Assembly (NCBI GenBank): GCA_021464245.1
Contig: JADCRB010000043.1
Span: 648,168 to 712,167 of the forward strand
DNA length: 64,000 nt
Reading direction: 5' to 3'
From: Carallia brachiata
Lineage: Eukaryota > Streptophyta > Magnoliopsida > Malpighiales > Rhizophoraceae
The notes under the pieces are model-generated. The model was not told the DNA's origin. It was given only the letters and a program-made list of their open reading frames with translations, and did not search any database. The position numbers were made by a program, and so were the translations under genes. Below are positions 12,501 through 25,403 of this stretch, in pieces. Every line of letters starts with the position of its first letter. Positions within the stretch are counted from its first letter, which is position 1.

Positions 12501-12867
12501 ATGAGTTGGCATGGGTTGTGATAGTAGGCCACATTTCTCTGTAAGACGGGGATATTTTCCATGTATATATACTTTGCTACAAGTCAAATTGTTGTTCTGC
12601 TCCCAACAGGCTTGTTATTGATTTTTGGTCCTCTTTTTCCCAAGTTTTGATAAAGATTTTCCTTTTTGTTTCTGAAACTTCATCTCTTCATCTGTAACTG
12701 AATAGGCCAACATCATTTGTTGCTACAGGGTTGCTGGGGATAAGGAGAATGCTGTCAAGTTACTGACCAAGGCAGTGGACATACTCCAAATTACTCATGG
12801 GGAAGATGCACCTCTTGTCAAAGAGACCTTGATGAACTTGGAAATTGCACGTGCTGGGTCTTCTTAA
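6378..12867 (+). CDS. ASHR1: SET- and MYND-domain lysine methyltransferase ASHR1-like, 14 exons, two frame breaks
   Basis: Exons, all with AG/GT borders: 6378-6477, 7970-8115, 8217-8349, 8838-8892, 8992-9101, 9593-9680, 9749-9830, 10112-10216, 10345-10429, 10507-10623, 10900-10997, 11303-11372, 12375-12438, 12729-12867. The protein starts MEDLKGFLEAQ. A split SET domain begins with KGRGLF. A MYND zinc finger at about residues 56-93 has all its Cys/His (CHRCYRKD, CSKC, WYCGSECQ, HKHEC). SET continues with NAHQICNSELEP, INHS|CAPN and ISYIYTEGS, then a post-SET Cys cluster and a helical C-terminus (HPVLGVQYSRCGLLEL) ending GSS. ASHR1/SMYD-type proteins methylate histone or other lysines. Exon 3 needs a frame change near 8270-8310 and exon 6 lacks one base near 9653, just before the NHSC core. 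All other junctions keep phase. Either the gene is recently dead or the assembly has indels. Confidence 0.88.
6478..6510 (+). repeat. (CT)n microsatellite directly at the ASHR1 intron 1 donor
   Basis: Intron 1 begins GTCTCTCTCT immediately after exon 1 (...TCTCCAG). The dinucleotide run therefore forms the whole 5' splice region apart from the GT, giving a donor that departs from GTAAGT. Later in the same intron, pyrimidine-rich stretches recur at about 6709-6765 and 6910-6926. Confidence 0.8.
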
Positions 12868-13737
12868 ACTCCCTTCTCGATTGATAATTGGGGAAGCATC
12901 ACTAAGTTACTTCTGACGGGATATTCTGTCATTTCTGCAGTGAATTTTTGCTCCGATGGGCAAACTAAGAAGTGCACAAACTTCACTTTTTGTGTGACCT
13001 TTTGATCGTTAGTTCGGTCTCTTCATTAACAGGATCTATGACACTCCACAAGTCATCTCGTTAGTTTTATCTTGAGATGACGATAGATCTCTCTAAGGAG
13101 CTTTCTGTGATTTTCGTCTGTTTGGCGTGGAATACACCAGCTTTTCCTTCCCCATGGTGGTTTAATTACTGCTATTAAGCTTTTTTGCTTGGTCCGAACA
13201 GGACTTGCGTCCCCCAGATGTGAAATGATCAGGCATCAGGCACCCATCTCCAAGGCAGTTTACCAAAGCCCATGTTACCGACGCCTGGCGTCATCCTCAA
13301 TGGGAAGGAGGTTAAAGAATGTGCATATTGCCTCATTTCCCATCAAATGGATGATAAATATGACAAAGTCCGTTTAAATGCCTACTATCACATTTCAGGA
13401 CATGTTCCAAAGTTCGGGCTCATTTTCCCACGGTAATTTCAGAGTCAATGTACTAATGCATTATCCTTCAACACAGCAACTATAGAAGACACTGAATTCG
13501 TTTTAATAGTAATTAGTTCGATGAGTGCACGTGTCAGGTAAAGTGCATCACACCTAAGGCAGATTCCGTACGTGATACATGACTTTTCGCTAATTCATTG
13601 ACCAACCAAGGCCTCCGAAGCATGCCTACTCGCCACACCGTTCAAAGACATAATACACATCCACGAAAAATAACCTTACAAACCAATGTTCATATAGCCA
13701 CATGCACAGATCCTAATTTATACAGCCAAATCTGTTT
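12868..13737. other. Convergent 3' region between ASHR1 and MPS1
   Basis: No gene is recognised. ASHR1 (plus) and the kinase gene (minus) end about 870 bases apart, so this should contain both 3' untranslated regions. A 62-codon plus-strand frame at 13189-13377 has no recognisable motif. No clear poly(A) signal can be chosen without transcripts. Confidence 0.5.
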
Positions 13738-16700
13738 CTACTCTCTCGATGATGCCAAACATTCCTGAAGCTGAAAACAAAGTTTAGTCATCTGAGAGAC
13801 TAACTCATACTTTTGATCAGGTGATGTCGATAATTGAGATGTTTGAGGTACCACTGGTTCCCTCAGTAGCTGTAGGAGCTGACTGCAGACCTGGGAAGCC
13901 TCCTGGTTGTCAGCACAAGATTCGGCAACAAATTGAAGCAGCTTACAGCTTTGATCATGAGACAATGATGGCTGCTGTTGTAATGGAGGCACTAGAAAAG
14001 GGTGTTGAAGTAATTGAGGAATTCTCCATCGTTCATTACGGTCCCAGGAAAGACATTTTTGCATAAGATCTAGAAGCCAGGGATTTGACACTGGTTCATA
14101 ACTTATCTGGTGGTTTGGGTCTGTTATAACTTTGAACTTGGCCCAAAGTCTTATACTCTGAAAAGGGTGTTCTTCCGTATACCATTTGATAAAGTATACA
14201 GCCAAGAGACCAAATATCAGATGGCCGACCACACTTTATGGTGTTTCCATTTGCATCTCTCTCATTGCACATGAATGCCTCAGGAGACATGTAGCTTAGT
14301 GTACCCACCTGCAATGGTAGAGCATAAACCGCAAGGTGAAGGTATATCTAGAAACATGAACTGGAATGGATCTACATCCGGATGCTGCTATACTTCTAGA
14401 TGAATCAATAGCTGTAGGCAGTATAAAGCACCTGTGAATCCCTTTGGATGTTGGTTGTATCACTCATTATGGCTTTGGCAATCCCAAAATCAATCAACTT
14501 TAGAGAACCTTTGACGAGAAGAAAATTTGCTGGCTTCAGATCAGAGTGCACTATACGCTCCTCATGTATGGTGTTGACAGCTTGAAGTATTTGCTGAAAG
14601 AAATTATAAGCAGTAGTTTTAATATTCCAATCTAAAGACTACAAGTATTCTTTAGTTATTTGAATTTGGAACTGTAATAAAAAGTCAGTAGCATGATCAA
14701 CGATTTAAGGTATATAAATTCTTCTATCCACATCATCACCTCACCATCAAAATATATCAGAAAGCTGGAAAAGATGAAAAGTATAGACAAAGGCTTCATG
14801 ATTCCATGTCAAAATGAAGTATGGTGGAGTGCTAATATTCATGTAATACGGCCAAAAGCCACATTTTTCAGAATCAGACAACATTATTATGCTCATTGGA
14901 AATAGAGAATGACGTTTCCATATTTTAAGAAGATTTGTTCAAGCTATAATACCAACAGAGATGTTTGGCAATTAACTCTGTTTGTCAAGGGTTGGATCAC
15001 CCTTAAGTACAATAAACAGGTAAACAATACACGCGAGGAAGAAAATTATTAAGAGCATTATTTTAAATGCAGCTAACAACTAGGATACGGGGTAAGGTAT
15101 AGCCTGAGAACCTGCCAGTAAAATCTAAGCCAATTCTCATCTATGGTCTGATTGGAGCTTTCCATTACTTTCCATTTCTGAGAGAGCATGTGTGCCAAAT
15201 CAATTTCCCCATATTCAAGCACCATATATATAAACCCATCATCCTTCACTCTGCCTTCCTTATTACTCATGCAACCATTCATGACTTCCCGGAGCAAAGC
15301 TTTGTCTGTCACCTAGTAACAAAAGAGTATTAGAGAAGCATCTAGAAGAATAAAACCAGAGTACAATTTTTTTGTTCTGGCTGCTATCTTCTTCTCCAAG
15401 ATATCATACTCAAACTGTCCATGTTTCTACAAAGGAGATAAATAAGAAGCCAATAATTCTTCTGCACACAGAAATAATGCCGCAACTCCATATACTCAAT
15501 CAGCATTCATCAATAATCAATTCTTTCTAGGGTTGCAAGTAAGTACCTCATAGTCTATTAACCGAATAATGTTGTTCTTTCCCTTCAATTTGTTTAGATA
15601 CTCAATTTCCTGGCAAAATCCATATGCCGTTGCATAATCGCGACCCCTGAGCTTTATTTTCTTGAGTGCATATATTGTACACTCTGAAGAAATGACTTTG
15701 TGGACCTCACTGCTTCCTCCGCTACCTATCTTGCCAAGCCTTTGATAGAGCTTCCCGTTGACTTTAAAGAACAGGTCAGGGTCATAATTTTTTTTACGAG
15801 CCGCTGACACAGCTTTACCGCTTGCAACCTTTTCTTGTCTATCTAGTTTAGAAGGCTCCAACTTGACCTCAGAAGATAAGTTTCTGGACAATGGAGCCCG
15901 AGATTGTCCATCAGTAGCAACTTCTGGCAATCCTTTTTCTTCAGTTGGCCTCCCCATATGAGAAGGATTGCTTGAAATGCTGATTTCCTTTGGCACACTG
16001 CCATATTGATGAGCAGGCATGTGATTTTCCTTGAGTTGAGCATCGATAGCAGAGCTTGACGTCTGGGTTGCATTGGCTGGTTGATCTATTAACACCCCAC
16101 TCGTGTCCTTCGGTGGACGGTACAGCAGCTGCTCCATGTTAACTTGAGTTACAGGCTGAGGTTTCACATTAATATCTTTCAAATGTTCAACTGGCACATG
16201 AGAACCACTGCCATGCAAATGAGAGAAATAAGTTGTTGAGTTAAGCATCGGTGCTGAAGTAGAATGGACTGATGTTGTCGTAGCACATGATGGCCCAGCA
16301 ACTGAAGATTGAGTAGCAGGTTGGCTCAAAAAATTTCTTAGTTGATGCAGCTGGTTCTGAGCAACTGTTGTTCTTTTTGCCAATGATGATATCACACCAT
16401 CAGGCTTAGGATTGATATCAGGTTCCATGTTTTGCAAATTCTGGTGCTTTGAATCATTGATAACAGTCGATGTTTCCACTTGATTGCTTGCATCCCATTC
16501 CATTTCTGTCAATGCAAGTGAACTCATATGAGAAGATAAGTTGTCCAATCCAGTGGCCATACGATCATCGGCCCCTGCATCTTGGAAAAGAAGAAACAAA
16601 TACGTCCAGGGCATAGCCACAAATTCAAGAATCTTTACACATGCAAAACAATTTAATAATCTTTCTGACAATGTCATAGAGAAGGTTGGCAAAAAAAAAA

Positions 16701-17483
16701 AACTAGCAGAATAGAGCACAGCCAATAAATCTAGACTTAAGACTCTCAAAATAGAGGATATCGGTAAAGTTACCCTGGGAAGTGGCATTGTTTGCAAATT
16801 GGACTTTTCTCTTACCATCAACATTCCCAGACTCCAAATGCAAACAAGGCAAAGCATTGTCCTCTTTATGATCATCGCCAACCGAGTTCCGCGGACCTCT
16901 CTGCTCAACGAAGCTCTCATTCAAGGTATTAGCAGTGGTAACCGCAACGGTAGGAGGGGTAATCCACGCATCCTCCTGAGTTTCCCCAACAACTGTAACA
17001 GGATGCTTTGTTTTCTGCGGAATTGAATCCTTCACACTGTGACCCACATTCAATGGAACTTTATCTTGAGACTTGTTCGTGCCAATAGTAGGACCCACTT
17101 CAGAAACTGTAGTTCTAGACGGCGCGCGCTGGGGAATTAACATACGCCTAGGCTTTATACTATTCGTCTGCATTGCACCTAATAAATTTAATAAACCACA
17201 GCAATAAGCCTCTTGAAAAATCATTGTAAATTCATTACGGAAATTCGTTTTAATATCATAATTAGCCATATTTATGTGCTAAAGAGAAGGGAGGGGGAGG
17301 AGTACCGAGGGAGCGGTGGCGCTTGAAGGCGGCTTGAACTTGCCGGAGGAAGGCCGGCGGGGAAGAGGAGGAGGAAGAAGAAGAAGACGTCGTCGTGGTG
17401 GTGTCTGCGTAGACGATCGAATGGAAGAGATTGTTTGGCGGAGGTGCACGTGGCGGAGCCGGAAGGTTAGCCTCCCCGTCCAT
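13738..17483 (-). CDS. MPS1: MPS1/TTK-type dual-specificity checkpoint kinase, 6 exons, one frame break in the last exon
   Basis: Exons on minus: 17483-17306, 17178-16774, 16580-15547, 15312-15112, 14593-14432, 14308-13738. The N-terminal ~460 residues are Ser/Thr/Gln-rich and probably disordered. The kinase starts [17 protein letters not shown], with the lysine in YALKKIKL, catalytic [18 protein letters not shown], activation-segment [27 protein letters not shown], and a C-lobe ending [23 protein letters not shown] is characteristic of MPS1/TTK, which monitors kinetochore attachment in mitosis. The first five exons keep phase. The last has 571 bases: between PFSEYKT and WAKFKVI a T run at 14145-14147 is two bases short of the frame expected from the family (TFWAKF), so the literal reading stops 17 residues later, before the end of the C-lobe. 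Confidence 0.88.
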
Positions 17484-17701
17484 GGGCGGCGGATCTCAAC
17501 GGCATTTCCGACACAAGCGAGGGGAAATTTCGGAATCAGAGACCAGAATAAACCGGATGGAATAGTGTCAATCGACCGAAATTAGGGTTTCGGTTGGTAT
17601 CCATATGGCCATGAGCCGTGAGGATTTAAAAAGCTTTATGACATTTTTGAAGGATAGCACTGCCCACTGCCAAAGCTTACACTCTACGCCCCTAAAGACG
17701 C

Positions 17702-17736
<35 letters not shown>

Positions 17737-20116
17737 AGCTCTTTTGAAAAATAGCTTATTGGCGCTCTTGGCATCCACAGCGGGCTGGTATTGGGCTGGG
17801 CTAATTTGATGGTAATAGGCTTAAATTTATGGAAATGGGCCCACATGTCTTAACACATGTAACGATATGAGCAAAAACGGAGGCCCGAGATCAGGATTGC
17901 AGGGCCTAGATGGTCTCTGTATGGTGATAATGTAATTACCTCCACAAAAATTGTTTTGCAAATTGTTTTGCTTTACGTGGCATCGTCATGAGTCTTGCGA
18001 ATAATGTGTAGTCACTTGATAATTTTGTAATGGTACTATAACCTTCCATAGGATCAAAAAAAAATATATTGTTTTGCTTTACCACTCTTGGGTGTCAAGC
18101 GTATGAGTTTCAGGTAAGAGATTTTGAATTTGAGTGCTGTTAAGAGCAATGTTGTTTAGGTCAAGACTTTTGGGTGCGGCTAAATTTAAGGTTCTTTCGG
18201 TATAAATTTTACTATAACTATTTGGACCGTTCACACCATTAGGGAGGAGGTCCAATACTCTTTGATGAGATTGTCGCAACATCACCTTTACTTTCCTATA
18301 TTTTTGCTTTAGTTACTGTAGTTGGCAGGACCTAGTTTTGTAATGCATAATTTTGCTTTAAAAACCCACAAAAAATAGTTTTGCTTAACCATCTTTTTTT
18401 TTTTTTTTTAAGAATAACCATCTTGTTGTTTTAGTATACCTATGATTTTTTTTTTCCATTACAAAAATCAGTCTCGTAAACCTATTTACTTATTGATTTT
18501 CTTGATATAAAAAAATTATGTGATTTTTGGTACCGTATAACGGTGAAAAAATAGGATTTGCTTTGACTCTTTGGAGGTAGACAATAGACGTGAACCTATA
18601 AAATCATCAAATGTGTATTTACATCAAAAGAATAAACATTTTCCAATGTTTTAAACAGTAACTAAGCTCATGAAAAATGATTTCAATAAATTAGGAGTGA
18701 AAAAAATAAATGGGTTTCTTAATTTTAGACTCACACAAACATTACTGGTATTGCAAGCAGAAAAACCCACCAACTTCTCGTCAAAGTTTTTTAAGCCTTC
18801 TGACCCACCGCAAACAAGCTTGTTATTATGAAATGCGCCAACTTGTTAGCTTTCGTAAATTGGTACCCATATGTTCAATTTAAGAGATTTATGCTGTTGG
18901 TTGGGTGAGACTGCATGATAGAATCTTGTATTAATCTCTAACGCTACCCTATTTACTAATCTGGAAGAGCAAAACGTGAGGACAAAATCCGTTCACGCAC
19001 AAGTAAAAACTAGTAGGATGATCATATGCATAACTATAAGCAGCAGGCCATGCCTCCTTGAACTTCTCAGAATAATGTTGTATACTTGTTTCACATAAGG
19101 AACGGTATTGGATTCAAACCTTTCTTTTTCATAAGGTGTCAATCCCTATCAAAAACGCTGGTCAAAAAAATAATAATAATAATCCCTATCAAAAACACGG
19201 GCACACAGCTTTCATGTCTGTCATTCAACCCCACTCCAAGATAATCTGGAAAGGAAAAAGGATTTGGGAAGGCTTGAGATGTCAAAATCGTTTATCATAG
19301 CCTTTGCTTTATGGTCCAACTGGTACACACCTAGTCAAAATGGGGGCCTATTTCACTATCTTTAACATCCTTTCAATTTAGCTTCTTGGTCCCTTTTCTT
19401 GGCACACAACATTATCTATGACTTAATGGTCAGATTTGCACATGTTCGTTTGGCCTGGGCCTACCCACATGGACAGTTAACGATCAGGGTGCCAACAATA
19501 ATCTTCATTGATATATGTCTGTAGAATCTATCACCATACCCTGGATGATAAAAATTTGTATTATTATTCTATAGAAAAAGTTATGTAAGTACGTAATGGT
19601 AGACTTAAAATTAGTATGTGAGATTCAAATGGTTTGATCGTAAAAAATATATTATATTTAAAAAAAAAAAAACTGTTAAATTAATTACATATTTTCTACA
19701 TGCTGCAAATTGCGTGCTTACGTAATTGTGTCTTTATTTCATATCTCTGATCAAATTTCAACAGATCGTTACATTCTGGTTACCAAGAGGGCCAGCTAGT
19801 CAGGTTCTTTCCGCAATGCAAAATTAAACATACTTGTTCTTTAACAGGAGTACGTACGTTAGCTCGCTAGTATTTAGTGGGGAAGGAAATAAGAATGAAA
19901 CACATGCATCAGGGACCAACCTAAAAAGTTCATAATTTTTATCTAGCCAAATCCTTATTAGTAGGCAGTTTGCAGTTTTAATCATTTCGATCTTAGTGTT
20001 TAATGAAAAAGTTGAAAACTTGAAAGTAAGTATAGTTATTATTAAAGGATTGATATCAAATGCTGGTTCTTGTCAAAGGTCTTGTAGATATCAACATCAA
20101 ATTAATGAGATTACAA

Positions 20117-20235
20117 AGATCTTAATTTGATGCTTAATTTTCAGAATGATCTTGATTTGATGCTGATTATGTGCAATATTAATTTGATATTGAATTTCTA
20201 GATTGATCTTATTTGATATTTAATCTCTGCCAGAT
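20117..20235 (+). repeat. Imperfect ~30-bp tandem repeat
   Basis: Four adjoining variants of GATCTTnATTTGATgcTnAAT are present, starting GATCTTAATTTGATGC, GATCTTGATTTGATGC, TTAATTTGATATTGAAT and GATCTTATTTGATATTT. They are diverged and lie in gene-free DNA. No function is suggested. Confidence 0.5.
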
Positions 20236-20766
20236 CTTTAACTAGAATTAGTATTTTATATCGATCCTTCAAAAATGGTGTTCCCTGTAAATGAGATTAG
20301 CAATCTCAATCGTTGATAGGTTGATCGTTTGAAGTCATGTTTCATTCAAGGCAATAGACCGAAGACAAGCCATCATTTGCAAATTTCATCGAACTCTGTG
20401 TTGCCAAAAGTATTTTCATGACATAAAGTCTTGGCCAGTTGGCCGTAATTAAAGTCTAACCTAAAAATAAGTGAACAAGCTAGTTTGGTTTTTGTTTGCT
20501 TTTATTATTATTATTTTTTATCCCCCAATAAGGGACTCTCAAAGAGAGCTTCCAGATCAAATTACGCCGCGGTTCCAAGAACAGTGTACAACAGGCTAAA
20601 TGACAGCTTTGGGCCATCATATCCCAGTTTGAATGGGCTCGGAGAACATATCAGCAACTAAATGTGAATTTTTAAACCAAAAAAAAAGTGAATTTTTAAG
20701 CTTGCATTACGGGTTTAACTTTGAGACTTCATAGAAATATTAATGAACAATAAGAAATGATGCAAA

Positions 20767-21056
20767 GGTCTATTTATTTGTTATAAAATAATTTATTTTT
20801 GTAAAATATTTGTAAGAAAAAATATTTACAGTGAAAATAATGATTTCCTCTTATCACATATTTAAAACATATTTTTTATTTTTTTTTCAGAAAATAACAT
20901 CAACTCAGAAAAAAAAAATTATTTTCTTTGAAAATTTCAAAATGTTTCTCAAATTTTCCTCAAAATTTTTGTTGTAAAATATTTTACGTGAAACATATAC
21001 CAAAAAATGAGAAAAACTTTTTCCTATAAAATAATCTCATGCAAACAAACACACCC
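20767..21056. mobile_element. Possible small AT-rich MITE
   Basis: The right end reads CAAACAAACACACCC, a common plant MITE terminus in reverse. The left end GGTCTATTTATTTGTTATAA resembles its complement imperfectly. The interior is AT-rich with words such as AAAATATTT repeated in both orientations. A three-base AAA flanks both sides but is too simple to prove a target duplication. Confidence 0.35.
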
Positions 21057-22693
21057 AAAGTTACATGGATTGTGTGGTTCAACCATACATAAGAGATTTA
21101 AATTCACGTAAAAGATTAGAATTTGAATTTTGTAGAGATTAAGTATTAAGATTATACATACGGCTTATCATCTAATATGAGAATTATTGTAATTATTTAA
21201 TCGTTTATTATCTCTTTCAAATATCGTAATATTATTTTGTAAAATTATAAAGTATCACTATTATTTTTTCATTTCGTTTAACAAAAAAATAAAGAAATGA
21301 TGAAAAATTTGTTCAAAGTCGTATGCAGCTATTGCATCCGATCCCAGAATTGCCTGGCTCCACAAGACATTGATTCAAGACCACGATTGGGAATCCTAAT
21401 CAATGGACCAAATGTCAAAACATAATGAGATTGAAAAAGTTGTCAAAATCTTTCTCCAAAAAAAAAAAAAAGAAAAAAAAAAAGAAAAAGTGTCAAAATC
21501 TTTCTAAAAGGCCAGTTGGCACTCGTGTGGCACTAATCATGCCTAGCACCCAGGCCACCTCAAAGCAATCATGCTCTCCATCTTGGACCAGCCCCACAAA
21601 GGAACATACACTAACAGGTATAGGTATAGGCATTCACACACCTCATATTTTTTTGTTAATTCCAACTCCAATGAAAAAGGAAATCTATCTCTTTAGTCAT
21701 TTTTTTGTTTCTCGTCATGATAATGCACTATTCCGAAGGACTTAAAGAGACTTTTGACAATGGTGGAGTAGGTTAATATCTAATAATGTCGTACTATGTG
21801 TGTGAGGTCCATGATGATGATCAATATGCATGGGGAGATTAGCTGTTTAGAAAAGGTTCCTGTATGGTAGGCCAACCCGCTCGTGCAGTGCTTGAGAGCA
21901 TGGGACCACCATCTTTCGTTAAAATGAGAAAAATATAAGTAAAAAAGACTTTAAAAAAAAAAGAGAAAAATATAAGTAAATATCAAACTTTAAAGGATAG
22001 TGCAAAAATGAATTTTCACAAGCAGAAGGTGCAGCCGTCTCATCAGCCCATGAAAACCAAAGCTAAAGCCTCTATGAGCATGAGATCATAAAAATGCCAT
22101 ATGAACTAATATATGTTAGAATTTAATATAAATTTGTATCTTATGTCTTTTTCAATAACTTAATCTTTTGAATTGATTAGTTCCTTAACATAGGGAAAAA
22201 AAATTATAACTAAAAAATTTTGTATTTAAATTTTGTTACTGTCACATTAATTGTGAAGATCAAAAGAATTGTGGACTCATCTTTCTGTATTATAGTTTAA
22301 TATATAATTTGCATAACGATCCTTCATAAAAATTTAAATTTGTCAGTGAAATGATTTCTGCCAATATGAATACCACCTTTCCTAAAGGGTGATATAGCGT
22401 TACGTACCCACTTGAGAAATTCAATTATTGCTCAACAATTTCCCTGGTGTAGGAAACTAAAAATAGTCTCAAGTGCATGCGAGACTCCTACACCGTTGAA
22501 CTTGGGAAAAGGTCAGTCAGTCCTAAACTCCTAATGTACAATAATTAAAGAAAGGGGATAAAAGAGGGACAAGGAGGAGGGAAGCATCAGATGTAAAAAA
22601 GAAAAGAAGCTCTTTTGTTTATCTATTTATAGACTCTTAAACTACTAGTCTATTTACCTCCCCTGCATCTCACCATACTATAAGCCTGTAGCA

Positions 22694-23952
22694 ATGGCTT
22701 CAGAGAAGATTGAGACTGTAATAGCCGGAAACTACTCGGAAATGGAGAGAGAAGAAGGCAGTTCCGAGTCCACTAAGAGCAAATTATCTAAGTTGTTTTG
22801 GCATGGTGGCTCGGTCTATGATGCTTGGTTTAGCTGTGCTTCTAACCAGGCAAATATTTATTGTTCTTCAAAATGTGCAGGGCTAGCTTTTGCCATGCAA
22901 GATAAATGTATAATAGTAATATCTTGATGTTCATTCTGTTTACTTCCAATAATGTCAATTGCAGGTAGCACAAGTGCTTCTTACTTTGCCATATTCATTC
23001 TCACAACTTGGCATGCTATCTGGAATTCTTTTTCAACTATTTTATGGCTTGATGGGAAGCTGGACTGCTTACCTTATAAGTGTCCTTTATGTTGAGTACA
23101 GAACAAGAAAGGAAAGAGAGAAAGTTGATTTCAGGAATCATGTAATTCAGGTAATGTCTTGGAATTAATCTATTCATATATCTAGTCTGGTGTTTGCAAT
23201 TGATCTTCTACTGCCTTTTTGAAACTTCAAAAAAATGTCGCTTAAGACATTAAGTGGTTAAAACTTAAGACATTTATTTTATAAGTCTTAAGTTAACGCT
23301 GAAAAGATAGTATGAAGTTTATGAAACGAGAAGAGATACTTTTGTTGTATAATTTACGGCCAACGGACCTTTAATCGACAAAAGATTAAGAAAATATACT
23401 TGTAATGTCATCTTCCCTGGAATACACTTTTTCATTACTCACAAATTTCCTAGCAACCTGGGATGTTTTGCAGTGGTTTGAAGTTCTTGATGGGCTGTTG
23501 GGAAAACATTGGAGGAATGCAGGCCTTCTTTTCAACTGCACTTTTCTTCTCTTTGGATCAGTCATTCAATTAATTGCCTGCGCAAGGTAGTTTAATTATG
23601 AAAATTTTTTGCCAAATATGGACCCTGAGACTTTAGATTTTTTCTCTCCTATCCTGTTAAATTGGGTGTCTTATAGTAATGAAACATTAGTGCTTTGTCC
23701 TATTTTCCAATAATTTGATTTGCAGTAACATCTACTACATAAACGACAATCTGGACAAGAGAACATGGACCTACATTTTTGGTGCATGTTGTGCAACGAC
23801 TGTCTTTATTCCTTCCTTCCATAACTACAGAATTTGGTCATTCCTGGGCCTTATGATGACCACTTACACTGCATGGTATCTTACAATTGCCTCACTTATC
23901 CATGGGCAGGTACACAATTTAAAATTTTTTTTAATAACTTTGAATCTTTTTT

Positions 23953-23987
<35 letters not shown>

Positions 23988-25123
23988 TTTTTTTTGCATG
24001 ATTTCTTTTCTACAATCATTTTGGTATTCACTTTAAGTCAGTTGATTTTTTTTGGTTTTTGGTTCATGCTTTTCTTTATTCTGACCAAGGTTGAAGGAGT
24101 GAAACACTCAGGTCCAACCAAAATGGTCCTCTACTTCACTGGGGCTACCAACATTCTTTACACCTTTGGCGGGCATGCTGTCACAGTGTGAGGACTCAAT
24201 AATTGTAATAATGATCATTAATGTTACCATCTATAATGTGCCTTTTTTATTTTGGTCCACTATGAATTATTTGTATAACATAACTTTTTACAATACACAC
24301 ATTTATCTGCTAACTGAGGGAGAATTTTCCTCCATAAACCTTCTGATAACTCTTTACTTTAATGTTGAAAAGTTCATTTTTATAATGATTCAATAATATA
24401 ACTTTCTTTTGATAGATTAAATGTTGACTAATTAGTGAGGGGAATTTTATTTTTGCAGGGAAATTATGCATGCAATGTGGAAACCACAGAAGTTCAAGCT
24501 AATATACCTGATAGCAACAATTTATGTGTTAACACTAACGCTGCCATCAGCTTCTGCTGTTTATTGGGCATTTGGGGACATGCTACTCACTCATTCTAAT
24601 GCTCTCTCTTTGCTACCAAGGACTGGATACAGAGATACTGCTGTCATTCTCATGCTTATTCATCAGGTAACCAATCACTGTTTTCTACTTTTCTTAAACA
24701 AATCTGACACTATTTTTCCAGTAGGGCCAGGATAATAAAGGATAATAATGTTTTTTGGACATATGCAATTTGAGAAGAAAGCTAACATCATTTAGTTTTT
24801 TTCTTGTTGGCAGTTTATAACATTTGGGTTTGCATGCACCCCGCTGTACTTTGTGTGGGAGAAATTCATAAGGGTACATGACGCCAAGAGTATGCTCAAG
24901 AGGGCTCTGGCTAGACTTCCTGTGGTGATACCAATATGGTTCCTGGCAATCATTTTCCCTTTCTTTGGCCCCATCAACTCAACTGTTGGATCACTGCTTG
25001 TCAGCTTCACTGTGTACATAATTCCTGCATTAGCACACATGATAACTTTCAAATCTGCATCGGCTCGGGAGGTTTGCCTCTTAAATTTCATTTAATCTGG
25101 ATTTTTATGGTCATTTTTTGATA

Positions 25124-25163
<40 letters not shown>

Positions 25164-25403
25164 TGGGGGTCTAATTTGATTGTTCCTCCTTTATATTTTC
25201 ACATGCAGAATGCAGTAGAGAGGCCACCATCATTTCTAGGAGGTTGGGTTGGTTTGTACTGCACGAACATATTTGTAGTGGTGTGGGTATTTGTTGTAGG
25301 ATTTGGATTCGGAGGATGGGCAAGCATGCTCAATTTTATACATCAAATTGATTCATTTGGCCTCTTCACCAAGTGCTATCAATGTGCCCCTCACAAGGCT
25401 TGA
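22694..25403 (+). CDS. LAX3: AUX1/LAX auxin influx carrier, LAX3-like, 8 exons, intact
   Basis: Exons: 22694-22849, 22965-23150, 23474-23586, 23726-23909, 24090-24187, 24459-24666, 24814-25071, 25209-25403. They encode 465 residues, normal for the family, with every junction in phase. The protein opens MASEKIETVIAGNY, then FWHGGSVYDAWFSCASNQ, and has about ten or eleven hydrophobic spans (TLPYSFSQLG, NCTFLLFGSVIQLIACAS, FGGHAVTV, IPIWFLAIIFPFFGPIN, NIFVVVWVFVVGFGFGG), ending FGLFTKCYQC. LTHSNALSLLPRTGYRDTA resembles the LAX3 branch more than AUX1 as I recall them. Members import IAA with protons at the plasma membrane. Intron 1 (22850-22964) starts GC and not GT; the protein joint SNQ|VAQ is the family joint, so a GC-AG intron is likely. 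Intron 4 carries a CT microsatellite. Confidence 0.95.
23957..23985 (+). repeat. (CT)n microsatellite in LAX intron 4
   Basis: An uninterrupted CT run follows a T-rich segment, about 100 bases before the acceptor at 24089. Confidence 0.9.

Larger units (their letters stand above)
17484..22693. other. Gene-free intergenic block, 5.2 kb
   Basis: No convincing gene is found on either strand. It contains a GA microsatellite at about 17704-17736, homopolymer A/T runs (18395-18410, 21459-21484), a small imperfect tandem repeat at 20117-20235 and a possible MITE at 20767-21056. Short frames at 17568-17846 and 18079-18285 lack motifs. The right-hand part is the promoter side of the LAX gene; TATTTATAG at about 22625-22633 is a plausible TATA region about 65 bases before its start codon. 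Confidence 0.5.

Noticed and set aside
24694..25091. Minus-strand frames over the LAX exons
   Set aside because: They overlap well-supported LAX exons on the other strand and have no motifs.
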